Shown piece after piece: positions 1 to 8,849 of a DNA stretch of 14,439 nucleotides. The translations under genes and the position numbers were made by a program. Source of the DNA: Gammaproteobacteria bacterium (lineage in GTDB: Bacteria > Pseudomonadota > Gammaproteobacteria > UBA9214). Each line of letters starts with the position of its first letter. Position 1 is the stretch's first letter. Below the pieces are notes generated by a model. The model worked only from the letters and a program-made list of their open reading frames with translations, was not told the DNA's origin and made no database searches. The stretch is from the NCBI GenBank assembly GCA_030635865.1, contig DAOVYA010000014.1:1-14439 (forward strand), in the 5' to 3' direction.

Positions 1-1
1 G

Positions 2-58
2 GCAGGCATAGACTTGCTCGCAAGGACACCCGTGAGGGGCATGGGCAAGGACGCCTGA
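2..58 (+). CDS. Possible 3' end of an upstream gene (partial)
   Basis: An open frame enters from the left edge and ends in TGA at 56-58, giving an 18-residue tail that ends ARTPVRGMGKDA. I do not recognise the family. It is called only because the frame is open from the edge, the composition looks protein-like, and a GC-rich hairpin (106-124) follows it. In Pseudomonas, M16 peptidase genes lie upstream of rsmD, but nothing in these residues supports that assignment. It could equally be non-coding. Confidence 0.3.
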   Translation, partial: AGIDLLARTPVRGMGKDA

Positions 59-105
59 CTTGATTAACTGCTGGAATTGATGCCTGCCCTGCTGTGCGTG
101 TTCTC

Positions 106-124
106 CCCCGGGATTTCCCCGGGG
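106..124. repeat. GC-rich inverted repeat (hairpin)
   Basis: The sequence CCCCGGG-ATTTC-CCCGGGG forms a perfect 7-bp stem with a 5-nt loop. It sits between the putative upstream tail and the ribosome binding site at 131-137. No T-run follows on the plus strand, so a canonical intrinsic terminator is not supported. It could still stabilise or attenuate the transcript of the next gene. Confidence 0.4.
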
Positions 125-130
125 CGCCAT

Positions 131-137
131 GGAGAGG
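131..137 (+). promoter_or_regulatory. Ribosome binding site deciding the start at 141
   Basis: GGAGAGG lies just before ATG 141, with GGAG ending 6 nt upstream. The in-frame ATG at 129 has no comparable site and overlaps the end of the GC hairpin region. This favours ATG 141 as the start. Confidence 0.6.
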
Positions 138-140
138 CTT

Positions 141-803
141 ATGTGTAAAAACAGGAAATTATTTTCGTACCCGTTTCGGGGAGTATTCATGGCGGCAGCC
201 CTGGCGACAGGGGCAGTATGTCATGCAAGCCTGGTTATCTCGGAAGTTTTCTATGACGCGACAGGTGCAGACAACGGCCTTGCATTTGTCGAGTTGTTCG
301 GGGCGCCGGGAACAATTCTCGACGGCATGTTGCTTGAGGGCATCAATGGTAGTGATGGTGCAGCTTACCGGGTTATCGCGTTGACCGGAGAGATACCGGC
401 CGACGGGGTTTTTGTTATCGCAGATGACACGGGTGATGGAACAAGCCTTGTAGCTAACATCGACCTGGTTGCCGAGGTGGATTTCCAGAACGGGCCGGAT
501 TCAATCGTATTGCGAAATGCTGCCGGTGTGCTGGATGCCCTTGGGTATGGGAATTTCGCTTCGGCCGTGTTTGCCGGGGAAGGTAATGCGGCTGTCGATG
601 TACCTGCGGGCAGTAGCCTGGCGCGGCTTGATCCGCTGCTGGATAGCAATGACAACCTGGCGGATTTCACGGAACTGGATACACCTACGCCGGGGGCCCT
701 GGAGGTGACCATGGTGCCTGTGCCGCCCGCCCTTGTCCTGTTCATGTCTGGTTTTGCAGGCTTGATGGGTGTTTGCCGGCGGCTGCGCAGTGCCCGCAGG
801 TAA
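141..803 (+). CDS. Secreted lamin-tail-domain protein with exosortase (PEP-CTERM type) sorting tail
   Basis: This is a 220-aa exported protein. The N-terminus has basic residues, then a hydrophobic stretch (residues 17-27) ending CHA-S, a likely signal-peptidase site near residue 29. The body (about 30-185) matches the lamin tail domain pattern: an LVISEVFYD opening, an FVELFG strand, the segment NGPDSIVLRN, and a closing SLARLDPLLDSNDN...TPTPGA. The C-terminus is tripartite: VPVPP (about 192-196), a hydrophobic segment (197-211), and a basic end RRLRSARR. That is the form of exosortase substrates in Gammaproteobacteria, which are cut and sent to the surface or matrix. ATG 141 is preferred over ATG 129 because of the GGAGAGG site. 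The ligand and role are unknown; other bacterial lamin-tail proteins are thought to bind DNA or polymers outside the cell. No exosortase gene is in the window, so the genome must supply one elsewhere for the tail to work. Confidence 0.85.
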   Translation: MCKNRKLFSYPFRGVFMAAALATGAVCHASLVISEVFYDATGADNGLAFVELFGAPGTILDGMLLEGINGSDGAAYRVIALTGEIPADGVFVIADDTGDGTSLVANIDLVAEVDFQNGPDSIVLRNAAGVLDALGYGNFASAVFAGEGNAAVDVPAGSSLARLDPLLDSNDNLADFTELDTPTPGALEVTMVPVPPALVLFMSGFAGLMGVCRRLRSARR

Positions 804-833
804 TATTGTTTGACGGGCACAGGAGCAGGCCCG
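791..833 (+). other. Two mutually exclusive short hairpins ahead of rsmD
   Basis: TGCCCG (791-796) can pair with CGGGCA (814-819). CGGGC (814-818) can instead pair with GCCCG (829-833), which would place the only strong Shine-Dalgarno sequence, AGGAG (821-825), in the loop. The two stems share 814-818 and cannot form together. This is seen in the sequence, but the stems are short and regulation is speculative. Confidence 0.25.
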
Positions 834-846
834 ATCATGATGTTCA

Positions 847-1419
847 ATGAAGTCAAACAAGGCGAGTAACCGGTTACGTATCATTGCCGGAACATGGCGA
901 GGTCGTAAATTGGCATTTCCCCCGGTACCGGGTCTGCGACCGACGCCCGACCGTGTGCGTGAAACCCTGTTTAACTGGCTTGATCCGGTCATCAGGGGGC
1001 AACGTTGCCTGGATCTTTTTGCCGGTAGCGGGGCGTTGGGAATCGAGGCCGCATCACGTGGCGCTGCCGAAGTGGTGTTGGTGGAGGACGATCCGTGTGT
1101 TGTCGAAACCTTGCGCGAACAACTGCAGCTTCTGAATGCATCACAGGTACAGGTCGTACAGGCAGACGTCGGTTTATATCTTTCTGCTACATCCAGGGCT
1201 TTTGATATTGTTTTTCTTGATCCCCCGTTTGCCGGGGGTCGCTTGCCGGAGTGCATTCAACAGCTGGAGACAGGTGGCTGGTTGGCGGCGGAGGCCTGGG
1301 TGTACCTTGAAGCGGAACATGGACTGGCACTTGACTTGCCCGGGAACTGGACGCTGCATCGCAGCAAACAGGCCGGCCAGGTGGATTACCACCTGGCAAG
1401 ACGTGTAGGAAAGAACTAG
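847..1419 (+). CDS. rsmD: 16S rRNA (guanine(966)-N(2))-methyltransferase RsmD
   Basis: This cytoplasmic rRNA methyltransferase uses S-adenosylmethionine to methylate N2 of G966 in 16S rRNA during 30S assembly. The 190-aa length is normal for the family. The N-terminal RIIAGTWRGRKL (11-22) and RPTPDRVRETLFNWL (31-45) are characteristic. SAM-binding motif I is LDLFAGSGALGIEA (55-68), and the catalytic motif is DPPF (125-128). ATG 847 is the only usable start: the frame has a stop at 838-840, and no in-frame ATG follows before the conserved N-terminus. The nearest strong Shine-Dalgarno (AGGAG, 821-825) is 21 nt away and better spaced for a 10-codon out-of-frame ORF at 837-869. The gene probably shares a transcript with coaD, although a palindromic repeat separates them. 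Confidence 0.97.
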   Translation: MKSNKASNRLRIIAGTWRGRKLAFPPVPGLRPTPDRVRETLFNWLDPVIRGQRCLDLFAGSGALGIEAASRGAAEVVLVEDDPCVVETLREQLQLLNASQVQVVQADVGLYLSATSRAFDIVFLDPPFAGGRLPECIQQLETGGWLAAEAWVYLEAEHGLALDLPGNWTLHRSKQAGQVDYHLARRVGKN

Positions 1420-1436
1420 GGAACCTCTAATTTATT

Positions 1437-1523
1437 CGTCATTGCGAGGAACGCAGTGACGCGGCAATCTCGTCAAGTCCGCTGCCAGCTTCATGAGATT
1501 GCCGCGCTTCGCTCGCAATGACG
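1437..1523 (+). repeat. Palindromic repeat element, copy A (87 bp)
   Basis: The outer arms CGTCATTGCGAG and CTCGCAATGACG are perfect inverted repeats. The inner arms GCGGCAATCTC and GAGATTGCCGC are also perfect, and a partly paired stem continues inward to a loop around CCGCTGCC. The arms are offset by unequal internal segments (12 nt versus 6 nt), so the element has an orientation. Copy A and copy B share one orientation; C and D have the other. By eye, A is 85/87 identical to the reverse complement of C, and 84/87 to that of D. It lies in the 168-bp gap between rsmD and coaD and would fold into a long hairpin in their shared transcript. Confidence 0.95.
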
Positions 1524-1531
1524 GGGACCTT

Positions 1532-1558
1532 CAGTACATCCGCTATACGTACTGTACG
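1532..1558. other. Small dyad-rich stretch upstream of coaD
   Basis: CAGTAC (1532-1537) and GTACTG (1549-1554) are inverted copies 11 nt apart. Overlapping them is the near-perfect palindrome CGTAC-T-GTACG (1548-1558). They lie 30-55 bases before the coaD start, where an operator could sit, but no regulator is known to me for this site and chance is possible. Confidence 0.25.
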
Positions 1559-1569
1559 AAAACGCCTGA

Positions 1570-2064
<495 letters not shown>

Positions 2065-2103
2065 GGTTTTTAATTGCTGAAGCTACCTACCCGCCGGTTC
2101 TGA

Positions 2104-4077
<1,974 letters not shown>

Positions 4078-4100
<23 letters not shown>

Positions 4101-4170
4101 CGCGGCAATCTCTTGCAGAATGACTTCCCTGCCAGATTCACGAGATTGCCGCGCTACGCTCGCAATGACG
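4078..4170 (+). repeat. Palindromic repeat element, copy B (93 bp), overlapping the end of ggt
   Basis: It has the same outer arms (CGTCATTGCGAG / CTCGCAATGACG) and inner arms (GCGGCAATCTC / GAGATTGCCGC) as copy A, in the same orientation, but a longer and more diverged loop. Its first 23 bases encode the last residues and stop of the gamma-glutamyltransferase. A degenerate second right end, CTCGCAAAGACAGG, follows at 4182-4195. The element lies between the convergent ggt and methyltransferase genes. It could act as a two-way transcript-end hairpin, though no T-run follows it directly; the nearest is TTTTTT at 4196-4201. Confidence 0.95.
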
Positions 4171-4234
4171 GGTGTAATGGGCTCGCAAAGACAGGTTTTT
4201 TCAAAAAATCAGAATTTCCTGGGCCAGCAGCAGA

Positions 4235-5089
4235 TTAGCGGCTGGCTGCGGCCAGCCAGGTGGTACCACGCATGCACAGGGTGTCGCCCTGCTTAAGTGC
4301 ATCGGCAGCCGCAATTACATCGGCAATGAATACTTCACGGGTTTCATCATCCAGTTGCCTGACCAGCGTCATCACCGGTGCGGCAAGGTCGGACATGGCT
4401 TCCCAGTATGCCTTGCCGTCAGCGACCTCAAGCACGTTGATTTCCATCTCTTCCAGTTCAACGTCACTGAACCCGGCCGATTCAAGCAGGCCGCGCAGGC
4501 GGTCCGGGTCGGCCAGCGAGAATATCCCGGGCGTGCCGGGTGGTGGTTTCGGGAGCTCCATGTAGTTACCCAGTGTCTGCATCAACAGGCCGACAAACGG
4601 GTTCTTCTCGGGCGCTGACCAGGTGGCTGTTGCAAAACGCGCATTTTCTTTCATTACGCCATGAAGCAGCTTGAGACAGGCCTCCGGTTCCGGCATGAAC
4701 ATCAGGCCCCAGCGGCAGGTGGCGGCGTCGAAGTGCGCACCCTCAAAATCCAGTGTCTCGCCGTCGACACACATAAATTCGATATTGGTAACCCCGGCGG
4801 CGGCCGCCTTTTCGCGTGCATAAACCAGCATTTCTTCCACCAGGTCGGTGCCAAAGACCTGGCCACCCGGCCCGACCAGCCGTGCTGCCGGGATTGCCGG
4901 TTCTCCCAGGCCCGAGGCAATATCAAGCACCCGGTGTCCGGCAGAGATGCCGGCAAGCTCCAGCATGCGTTCGGTAACCGGGGCGGCCCCTTGCTTGAGT
5001 AGTTCGTCGCGGCGTTTCCAGCCACTGGCAACAGAGGCCCAGGCCGTGCGTTCGCGTTCCTTGAGTTCAGTATTGGATGGTGTGGACAT
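4235..5089 (-). CDS. Class I SAM-dependent methyltransferase, substrate unknown
   Basis: This is a 284-aa soluble protein with a Rossmann-type methyltransferase fold. SAM-binding motif I is VLDIASGLGEPA (54-65). The acidic residues that contact the cofactor are in FGTDLVEEM (79-87), followed by CVDGETLDF (107-115). Motif IV is in DAATCRWGLMFMPEP (121-135). The C-terminal half carries a proline-rich LPKPPPGTPGIFSL segment and a helical end. It resembles the UbiE/Methyltransf_11 superfamily of small-molecule methyltransferases, but no feature fixes the substrate. It is monocistronic here, convergent with ggt and divergent from the malic enzyme (108-bp gap). The upstream Shine-Dalgarno is weak. 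I cannot assign a pathway. Confidence 0.88.
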   Translation of the reverse strand: MSTPSNTELKERERTAWASVASGWKRRDELLKQGAAPVTERMLELAGISAGHRVLDIASGLGEPAIPAARLVGPGGQVFGTDLVEEMLVYAREKAAAAGVTNIEFMCVDGETLDFEGAHFDAATCRWGLMFMPEPEACLKLLHGVMKENARFATATWSAPEKNPFVGLLMQTLGNYMELPKPPPGTPGIFSLADPDRLRGLLESAGFSDVELEEMEINVLEVADGKAYWEAMSDLAAPVMTLVRQLDDETREVFIADVIAAADALKQGDTLCMRGTTWLAAASR

Positions 5090-5184
5090 TGGCTATGGTC
5101 TTGAGGTTTGCTTCTGCCTAATATAGGTAGAGATGTACCCATATGCCAACTATTTCTTGAAAACCTCGTTTCAGGTTATTTATC

Positions 5185-5190
5185 AAGGTG
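5185..5190 (+). promoter_or_regulatory. Ribosome binding site deciding the malic enzyme start
   Basis: AAGGTG lies 7 nt before ATG 5198. The frame stays open upstream to a TTG at 5108, but the extra 30 residues have no counterpart I know in malic enzymes, and that TTG has no such site. The start is therefore placed at 5198. Confidence 0.6.
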
Positions 5191-5197
5191 CGATGTA

Positions 5198-6811
5198 ATG
5201 AGCGATGATCTGCGCGGGATGGATCTTCTGCAAGACGCTACGCGCAACAAGGGGAGTGCATTCACCCTGGAGGAGCGCAGTAAATACGGGTTACGTGGTC
5301 TGTTGCCGGCCGCTGTCTCGACACAGGAAATGCAGATGACACGTGCCCTGGGCAATATCAGGCGCAAGGCATATGACATTGAACGCTATATCTTTTTACG
5401 TGCCTTGCAGGTTCGCAACGAGAGGCTTTATTTTCAGCTGATCATTAACAACATAGAAGAACTGATGCCGATTATTTATACCCCTACAGTCGGCCAGGCC
5501 TGTAAGGAATATTCACATATTTTTCGTCAGCCGCGAGGGTTGTTTATTACTGCGGATGACCATGGGGATATCAGGGAGCTGCTGAATAACTGGCCCGAGC
5601 GTGATGTTCGTATGATTGTCGTCACCGACGGGGAACGGATTCTCGGGCTCGGTGATCTTGGCGTCAATGGCATGGGAATACCGCTGGGCAAGCTTGCTCT
5701 GTATACCGCTTGTGCGGGGATCCAGCCTCACCAATGTTTGCCTGTCACGATTGATATTGGAACCAATAATGAATCCTTGCACGAGGACCCGCTCTACCTG
5801 GGTGTGAGACAAAAGCGTATCACCGGCAATGCCTATTTTGAATTGCTCGATGAGTTTGTGGTGTCCGTTCAGGAGGTTTTCCCCGGGTCATTGATTCAGT
5901 TTGAGGATTTCGCAACACAGAATGCGTACCGGTTATTGAATACCTGGAAGGAACGCGTGCTTTGTTTCAATGATGATATCCAGGGTACTGCGGCAGTTGT
6001 ATTGGCGGGAGTGCTGGCCGCGACAAAAATTACCGGCCAACCGCTGAACGAGCTGAAGTTCATGTTTCTTGGGGCCGGGTCTGCTGCGACCGGGATTGCC
6101 GATTTGATTTGCGTGGCATTGTGCAGTCTTGGTTTGACGGCAAGGGAAGCCAGGCAGAGGCTGTGGTTTGTTGATCACAGGGGACTCCTGGTAAAGGGGC
6201 GTGAGCACCTGGCACCGCACAATACCCTGTATGCACATGAGCATCCCGGTATGGGTTTTGTGGAGGCAATAAAAACCATCAAGCCACAGGTATTGATTGG
6301 TGCCACCGGGTCACCCGGCACCTTTAAGAGGGAAGAGTTGCAGGCAATGGCGGATATAAACAAGTGTCCTGCAATATTCGCCTTGTCCAATCCCACATCA
6401 CGTGCGGAGTGTACGGCTGAGCAGGCATATCTTTACACGGATGGGCGCGCAATATTTGCAAGTGGCAGTCCCTTTGATCCTGTCACAATCGGGGGCAGGA
6501 CATACCGTCCTGGCCAGGGAAATAATGCCTACATATTTCCGGGTATGGGTTTGGGAGCGATCGCCTGCAGTGCGCAGGGTATCTGCGATGAGATGTTGAT
6601 TGCTGCAGCACATGTCCTCGCAGGAGAAGTGAGTGAACAAGACCTGGCAGATGGCTCCCTGTATCCTGCGCTATCAGGCATTCGGGATATTTCACTGAAA
6701 ATCGCGGTGGCGGTAGCAAAAACAGCATTTGACCAGGGTCTTGTCCCCGCCGGTCAGGGCATTGTCAGCGAGGATGAAATTGCAGCAATGATGTATGACC
6801 CGGGTTACTGA
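5198..6811 (+). CDS. NAD(P)-dependent malic enzyme (oxaloacetate-decarboxylating), MaeA/SfcA type
   Basis: This cytoplasmic enzyme oxidatively decarboxylates malate to pyruvate and CO2 with reduction of NAD(P)+. It links the TCA cycle to pyruvate. The 537-aa length fits the large malic enzyme class found in E. coli MaeA and in eukaryotes. YTPTVG (94-99) holds the catalytic tyrosine. GDLGVNGMGIPLGKLALY (152-169) holds the catalytic lysine. Metal ligands are in FEDF (235-238) and FNDDIQG (257-263). The dinucleotide-binding loop is LGAGSAATGIA (291-301). NPTSRAE (398-404) and the GNNAYIFPGMGLG loop (441-453) close the active site. NAD versus NADP preference is not decided by eye. It is single, with the minus-strand 92-aa gene converging 17 bp away and no clear terminator between them. 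Confidence 0.96.
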   Translation: MSDDLRGMDLLQDATRNKGSAFTLEERSKYGLRGLLPAAVSTQEMQMTRALGNIRRKAYDIERYIFLRALQVRNERLYFQLIINNIEELMPIIYTPTVGQACKEYSHIFRQPRGLFITADDHGDIRELLNNWPERDVRMIVVTDGERILGLGDLGVNGMGIPLGKLALYTACAGIQPHQCLPVTIDIGTNNESLHEDPLYLGVRQKRITGNAYFELLDEFVVSVQEVFPGSLIQFEDFATQNAYRLLNTWKERVLCFNDDIQGTAAVVLAGVLAATKITGQPLNELKFMFLGAGSAATGIADLICVALCSLGLTAREARQRLWFVDHRGLLVKGREHLAPHNTLYAHEHPGMGFVEAIKTIKPQVLIGATGSPGTFKREELQAMADINKCPAIFALSNPTSRAECTAEQAYLYTDGRAIFASGSPFDPVTIGGRTYRPGQGNNAYIFPGMGLGAIACSAQGICDEMLIAAAHVLAGEVSEQDLADGSLYPALSGIRDISLKIAVAVAKTAFDQGLVPAGQGIVSEDEIAAMMYDPGY

Positions 6812-6828
6812 GTGGTCTGCACGGCAGG

Positions 6829-7107
6829 TTACATCCGTTGCTCATTTTCCAGGGCTTTATCTGTAATCATTTTATACAGGTGGATGATTCTCACGGTCAA
6901 TAACTCGTATTCATTGTGCCTGTCCAGTAATGGCCTGATTCTGCGTTCATCTATAAATACCTGCTCAAGAAACACGATGTCCTCATCGCCAAGCCGTTCA
7001 CCCCGATCAACCTTTGCCTTGATACCAAGCGCCCTGGGCAGCCTCTCCCTTTCGAGTCGCAGCATAAGAACGGCAATGACTCCATCGTCTTTTGATTGTT
7101 CGACCAT
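6829..7107 (-). CDS. Conserved small helical protein of unknown function (92 aa)
   Basis: A 92-aa, highly charged protein with no signal peptide or membrane segment. The core [20 protein letters not shown] (residues 18-37), followed by DIVFLEQVF and [15 protein letters not shown], is predicted to be almost all helix. I recall similar small hypothetical proteins (pattern LPRALdiKxKVDRGExLxDxDIeFLE) in Gammaproteobacteria but no named function. It lies 44 bp downstream of mutM on the same strand, so it could be the last gene of that operon. GAGAAG precedes its ATG by a few bases. An artefact is unlikely, because the gene fills the gap, has a start signal and has coherent composition. Confidence 0.72.
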   Translation of the reverse strand: MVEQSKDDGVIAVLMLRLERERLPRALGIKAKVDRGERLGDEDIVFLEQVFIDERRIRPLLDRHNEYELLTVRIIHLYKMITDKALENEQRM

Positions 7108-7151
7108 GTCTTCTCATACCTGTACGGTCCGGGCAGCATAATGAACAGGGC

Positions 7152-7967
7152 CTATTTCTGGCATACCGGGCAGTAAAATGTAGAGCGCTGCCCTTGCCGG
7201 ATTTCACGAATCGGTTCCCTGCAACTGATACAGGGTTCTCCCGTTTTCCCGTACACGTTCAAGTGTAGTTTGAAATAGCCGGGTTCACCATTGCCATTGA
7301 CAAAGTCACGCAAGGTGGTGCCACCTGCCGCAATGGCATCGTTGAGGACTTCCTTGCTGACTTCGACAAGCAGCTCGTATTTCTTCTCGCTGATGCGGCC
7401 GGCAGCCCGCTTTGGATAGATGCCGGCCATGTACAGGGCTTCGCAGGCGTAGATGTTGCCGATGCCGGTGACGATGTGGCTGTTCATGATGAGTTGCTTG
7501 ACGGCCACCTTGCGGCCACGTGAGATCCTGTGCAGGTAGTCCCCGTTGAATGCGGCGCTTAATGGTTCTACGCCGAGCTTGCTTAACAGCCTGTGTTGCA
7601 GGGGTGGCCGGCGGGTCCAGTGCAGGCTGCCAAAGCGGCGTGGGTCGGTGAAGCGGAGTGCACGCTTGTCATCGAATACGATGTCGATGTGGTCATGTTT
7701 GTCCGGGGGCGCGCTGGCGTCAATTACACGCAGACTCCCGGACATGCCGAGGTGCACGATGGCGGTACCAACGCTGGTTGTCAGTAGCAGGTATTTACCA
7801 CGGCGCGTTACCCCGTTGATGACCTGGCCTGACATTTCCCTGTTGAGACGTGCGGGTACCTTCCAGCGCAGGTTCGGGTTGCGCACGATGACGCGTGTGA
7901 CCTGTCTGCCGGTAATGTGCGGTGCGATACCGCGGCGGGTGGTTTCTACCTCGGGGAGTTCGGGCAT
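7152..7967 (-). CDS. mutM: Formamidopyrimidine-DNA glycosylase / AP lyase
   Basis: This base-excision repair enzyme removes 8-oxoguanine and formamidopyrimidines and nicks the abasic site. The 271-aa length is normal. The N-terminus MPELPEVE carries the Schiff-base proline P2 (after Met removal) and catalytic E3. K58 in RRGKYLLL is the conserved lysine. LGMSGSLR (73-80) and the helix-two-turn-helix element ending IGNIYACEALY are intact. A C-terminal zinc finger has C246, C249, C266 and C269. The start is fixed by the PELPEVE N-terminus. It lies 18 bp after the DUF4340 gene on the same strand, so it is probably read through from the ABC operon, although a promoter of its own inside that gene cannot be ruled out. 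Confidence 0.98.
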   Translation of the reverse strand: MPELPEVETTRRGIAPHITGRQVTRVIVRNPNLRWKVPARLNREMSGQVINGVTRRGKYLLLTTSVGTAIVHLGMSGSLRVIDASAPPDKHDHIDIVFDDKRALRFTDPRRFGSLHWTRRPPLQHRLLSKLGVEPLSAAFNGDYLHRISRGRKVAVKQLIMNSHIVTGIGNIYACEALYMAGIYPKRAAGRISEKKYELLVEVSKEVLNDAIAAGGTTLRDFVNGNGEPGYFKLHLNVYGKTGEPCISCREPIREIRQGQRSTFYCPVCQK

Positions 7968-7985
7968 GGTGAATTCAGGATGAAA

Positions 7986-8849
7986 CTATTGCTCCGCTGG
8001 TACTTCCTGCAGGGTCAGCAGGACTTCTTCCATGCCGCTGCTTAAATGATACTGGATACCAAGCTCCGGTCGCGCCAGCACGAGTTCCGGCGAGTGTGCT
8101 GTAATCATGAAATCCAGTGCGGCGGTATTGTCTCCAGTCTCGATGCGAATGGTTTCATCCGGGCGGGTGCCGTCGTAGCGGCGTACGTAGAGCGCATTGG
8201 CAGTGTTCCAGTGGTCAACCAGTTGCTGGATGACGTCGGCGCTGATGCCTGGCATTTCAGGGGACAACTGCCACTGGCCGTTATCGCCCCGGGCAATTTG
8301 CAGGTCCGGCAATTGCAGGCGCGTGATCGATGGGCCCGCAGGCAACAGCTTGCGATCGACAAAGTTGCTCCAGTCTGCGTTGATCAGGTGCTGGTACTGG
8401 TCTTTTACCAGGAATACCGTGTCATCGACCTGGAGGTAGCGGCGGTTTTCCAGGGATTCTGTAATACCGAACAGGATTTTGAAGTCATTGATGGTGACCG
8501 TGGCCTGCGGGGGTTGCAGGCCGAGTTCTGGAAGATCCAGGGAGTCTGCCGGGTAACTGGAGAGGGCGTTTGTCTGCAATACGCGCAGCAGGGCGTTGAT
8601 CTGGAATTCTGCAGCAGGAAGCGGGATTTCACTGCTGACAAGCTGCCAGTAATTGTCGCGTTTGGTGAATGACAGGGGCTCGCGACTTACCCGCTCAATC
8701 TGTATCTCGATGGCATCAATCGGAGCAAGCTGCCGGACAAGCGGTTGCGGGACATCCCCGGGCTCGAGTCCTGGTTCGAAATAAATGATCAGCCCCAGCC
8801 CGATTGCAAGTACAACGAGTGTCAGGTTGAGCAGGCCCCGGGTTCCCAT
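7986..8849 (-). CDS. DUF4340-type membrane-anchored protein, partner of the GldFGA-like ABC system
   Basis: A 287-aa protein with one N-terminal membrane segment (about 7-25) and the rest probably periplasmic. The body has the repeating beta-rich pattern of the DUF4340 family: a WQLVSSEIPLPA segment, LGLQPPQATVTIND, ENRRYLQVDDTVFLV, and a second NGQWQLSP unit. Function is unknown. Its ATG overlaps the stop of the GldG-like gene by one base (TAATG), so the two are translationally coupled. That placement, directly after a GldG-type gene, is the usual context of this family and suggests it is a structural or substrate-handling part of the same complex. Confidence 0.85.
   Translation of the reverse strand: MGTRGLLNLTLVVLAIGLGLIIYFEPGLEPGDVPQPLVRQLAPIDAIEIQIERVSREPLSFTKRDNYWQLVSSEIPLPAAEFQINALLRVLQTNALSSYPADSLDLPELGLQPPQATVTINDFKILFGITESLENRRYLQVDDTVFLVKDQYQHLINADWSNFVDRKLLPAGPSITRLQLPDLQIARGDNGQWQLSPEMPGISADVIQQLVDHWNTANALYVRRYDGTRPDETIRIETGDNTAALDFMITAHSPELVLARPELGIQYHLSSGMEEVLLTLQEVPAEQ

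Noticed and set aside
501..1256. 251-aa minus-strand ORF across the lamin-tail gene and rsmD
   Set aside because: It spans two real genes and their gap antisense, with no recognisable motif or ribosome binding site.
4196..4208. TTTTTTCAAAAAA as a terminator
   Set aside because: It is palindromic, but the one-base centre leaves no workable loop and there is no GC-rich stem, so an intrinsic terminator is not supported.
5101..5124. TTGAGG / TAATAT as a promoter for the malic enzyme
   Set aside because: The two boxes are only 12 nt apart, too close for a sigma70 promoter.
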